Shown here piece after piece: positions 45,260-47,500 of a stretch of 47,500 nucleotides of DNA. How positions within the stretch are numbered: the first letter of the stretch is position 1; every line of letters starts with the position of its first letter. A model generated the notes under the pieces. It was not told the DNA's origin and ran no database searches. It saw nothing but the letters and a program-made list of their open reading frames with translations. Source of the DNA: Letharia columbiana (lineage: Eukaryota > Ascomycota > Lecanoromycetes > Lecanorales > Parmeliaceae); contig NW_023501088.1 in assembly GCF_014066305.1 (NCBI RefSeq), forward strand, positions 1-47,500, written 5' to 3'. The translations under genes were made by a program, and so were the position numbers.

Positions 45260-47500
45260 CTAATAGCGAGAATAATATAATAGTAATTCTATATTAATAG
45301 CTTATTCTATCTTAGTATACTATAAGTAACTCTATATAAACTATATTTAATATCTTTAATTATACGCGCGTATTAATATATCTAGATAATAAATACTACT
45401 TAATAACTACTATATCTATTATCTAAATAGCTAAGATAAACGTTATACTACGTTATTAATCTATATAACGTTATTACATAACGCTATCTCTTCTTCGAGC
45501 TTTAATTATATATTCGTCTATATATTAAATAAGTATTATATAATATAAATAAATATAACTAATATCTATCTAAAGAAAAAATAATATTATACTTAATAGA
45601 TATACGCTCGAAATTATTAATTTATAGTATTAACTATAGCGCTTTTTTTTTTTTAAATAAGCCTCTATTAAGATTAAAATAGCTTATTATAGTATTTATA
45701 TATTTAATAATATATTATATTATATAGTATTATAAAAGTATAATAGTATAACGAAATATCTAAATAGAATATAAAATCGTTAAGTAATTTATTATAATAC
45801 TTTATTATTTAATATAATTATAATTTATTAAGTAAATTTCTTTATACGCTTTTATTACTTAATTAAGCGAACTTAAAAATACTTTAATAGCTTATACGCT
45901 ACTATTAATATATATTAACTTCTTATTTTTACGCTTAATATAAAGATTTAAATTAGATAATAAAGTATTATATAATTTAATACTAGCGAAGAAATAAAAA
46001 TAATATTAAAAGTATATTTCTCGAAAGTCTCTTAATATAAATATATTATTTAAAATTATTTTATCTAATCTAGAATAGCTATTAGAATTAATATATAATA
46101 TATTAATAAAATATAATCGAAATAGCGAAGAATATAGCGCGATTATATATTTAAAAATAAAAAAAATCTAATATCTTATAATTAATATCTATAATACTTA
46201 TATTAATTATATTATTCTACTTTCTTCTCTACTATCGCTAATTTTATATTATTATCTTATTCTAATATTTTATAAGATATAAATCTCTTTTTTATTTTAA
46301 GTTATATCGTCTTTTCTCTATTTATATCGCTATTAATATTATATTATAATATCTTTTTTAAATTAATAATAAGATATATAATAATAATCTATATATCTAG
46401 CTTATTTATTTTATCTATTTATTTTAACTAATTATAAAAAAATAAATATATATTTTATATCTTATTATCGCTATCGCTATATTAATTTAAGAATTTAAAT
46501 CTAAAATTCTAATTAATCTAAAATTAAAGATTAAGTTATTATTATTATAAATAAGATTTATAAAAATAAAATATAGATTAATAAATATCTAATTAATAAG
46601 AAAGTTAAAGAAGTCTAGAAAAAGTAGAAAAAGTTAAAGATATCTTTAAAGATAAATAAAGATATTTAATATATAAAAATATTACGCTATTATTAAAACC
46701 GTTAATAATTCTATTATAAGACTTCTATATTATACTAATAAGAAAATATATAATATCGCCTATTCTAAAATACTCGAAGATATTATTTATTTATATAATT
46801 TTTCTATTAAAAAAGTATTAATCTACTAATCGCTTTTTTTATATATCTCGCTATTAAAAAAGAGCTTTATAATTATATCTAATATCTTTCTATATACGTA
46901 AATTACGCTCGCTAGACTTCTATCTTTTAAAGAGATTATAATCTAAATTATAATATCTAAGAAATAAGTATTTATATTACTTTTTAACTTTTAATTAATT
47001 AAATCTAGCTATTTATAAATCTTACTTTTTAATATTTTTTAATAATATAAATACTTATATAGCTTTAAATTAAATATCTTAATTAAGAGGGGACTCTATT
47101 ATTAGATATTCTAGAAAGACATTTATCGCTTAAATATATCTATTAATACTACGAGCTTTACGCTAAAATTAACTTTCTACTTTTTAAATTATTTTATAAA
47201 ATTATTTAGATTAGAATATAGATATATAGATATATAATAGAGCTTAAAGTAATATCGTTAATAAATAAATTATATCTATCTTCTCGAAATTCTCCTAAAT
47301 TAAATATTAAGTATTTCTCAAATTTTCGCTAAGTTTATATTTTAAGAGTTTTTTAATAGTTTTAAAATTAGAGTTTTAGCGGTTTATACTTTAAGCCTTA
47401 ATATCTATATTTAAATATTATATTTTATATATTATATCTTATATTTAATAATTTAATATCGAGATAAATAATTTTAGAGTATAGAAAATATAGCGGAATT
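45260..47500. other. Unidentified RIPped repeat sequence
   Basis: AT-rich sequence with abundant CG and almost no CA or TG, like the elements to its left. It is probably another degraded transposon. I could not follow a reverse transcriptase or transposase motif in either orientation, so no family is assigned. Confidence 0.5.

Larger units (their letters stand above)
18010..47500. other. AT-rich RIP-mutated transposon compartment
   Basis: From about 18,010 base composition changes abruptly and no intact gene is seen to the end of the window. CA and TG dinucleotides are nearly absent over long stretches, whereas CG (as TCG, GCG, CGA) stays common. That pattern is expected for RIP, which converts CA to TA, and not for ordinary deamination of methylated CG. 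Stop codons crowd every frame. Several retroelement reverse transcriptases are still recognisable but have lost catalytic Asp codons to G-to-A change. Individual elements are listed separately. Confidence 0.9.

Noticed and set aside
45260..47500. Possible further Copia or DNA transposon at the right end
   Set aside because: No reverse transcriptase, integrase or transposase block could be followed in either orientation, so no family is claimed.

Overview
The window looks like a piece of a filamentous ascomycete (Pezizomycotina) nuclear chromosome. The supporting signs are short GT-AG introns (about 49-70 nt) with CTAAC/CTGAC branch points, a fungal gene set (SPB1, YPT7, ATG16, DOT1, a YML020W-like gene), and a block of repeats carrying the signature of repeat-induced point mutation (RIP). 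I cannot place the genus.

Region 1 (1 to about 18,000) is gene-dense and of balanced base composition. Left to right it holds: an RFTS (DNMT1-RFD-like) domain gene running off the left edge (-), a TruB/Pus4 tRNA pseudouridine synthase (+), a THI74/SLC35F-like membrane transporter (-), the histone H3K79 methyltransferase DOT1 (+), ATG16 (-), the Rab7 GTPase YPT7 (+), a YML020W-like alpha/beta-hydrolase (-), the rRNA 2'-O-methyltransferase SPB1 (+) and a JMJD7-like JmjC oxygenase (-). I worked out exon structures by hand. The last six genes read cleanly through all their introns. The first three need several frame changes inside conserved motifs. An inverted, mutated 355-bp copy of an internal part of SPB1 lies directly upstream of the SPB1 start codon.

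Region 2 (about 18,000-47,500) is an AT-rich, gene-free compartment of RIP-degraded transposable elements. CA and TG dinucleotides are almost absent while CG persists, and reverse-transcriptase catalytic Asp codons have become Asn. It contains: an almost pure A/T block; a plus-strand Ty1/Copia element (about 19,630-26,506); an 817-bp terminal-inverted-repeat DNA transposon with TA target duplication (26,961-27,777); a Tad1-type LINE (+); a minus-strand Copia element bounded by two 151-bp LTRs and a 5-bp target duplication (32,327-44,555); and, nested inside the latter, a minus-strand Ty3/Gypsy element (about 34,262-41,308). A small non-RIPped island (44,981-45,123) resembles a MITE.

The unique genes are mostly unlinked housekeeping functions (chromatin and RNA modification, vacuole/autophagy). 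ATG16 and YPT7 share one divergent promoter region. I see no gene cluster of a new biochemical system. The most unusual signals are the inverted SPB1 fragment, the concentration of frameshifts in the first 5 kb, and the layered transposon nest.
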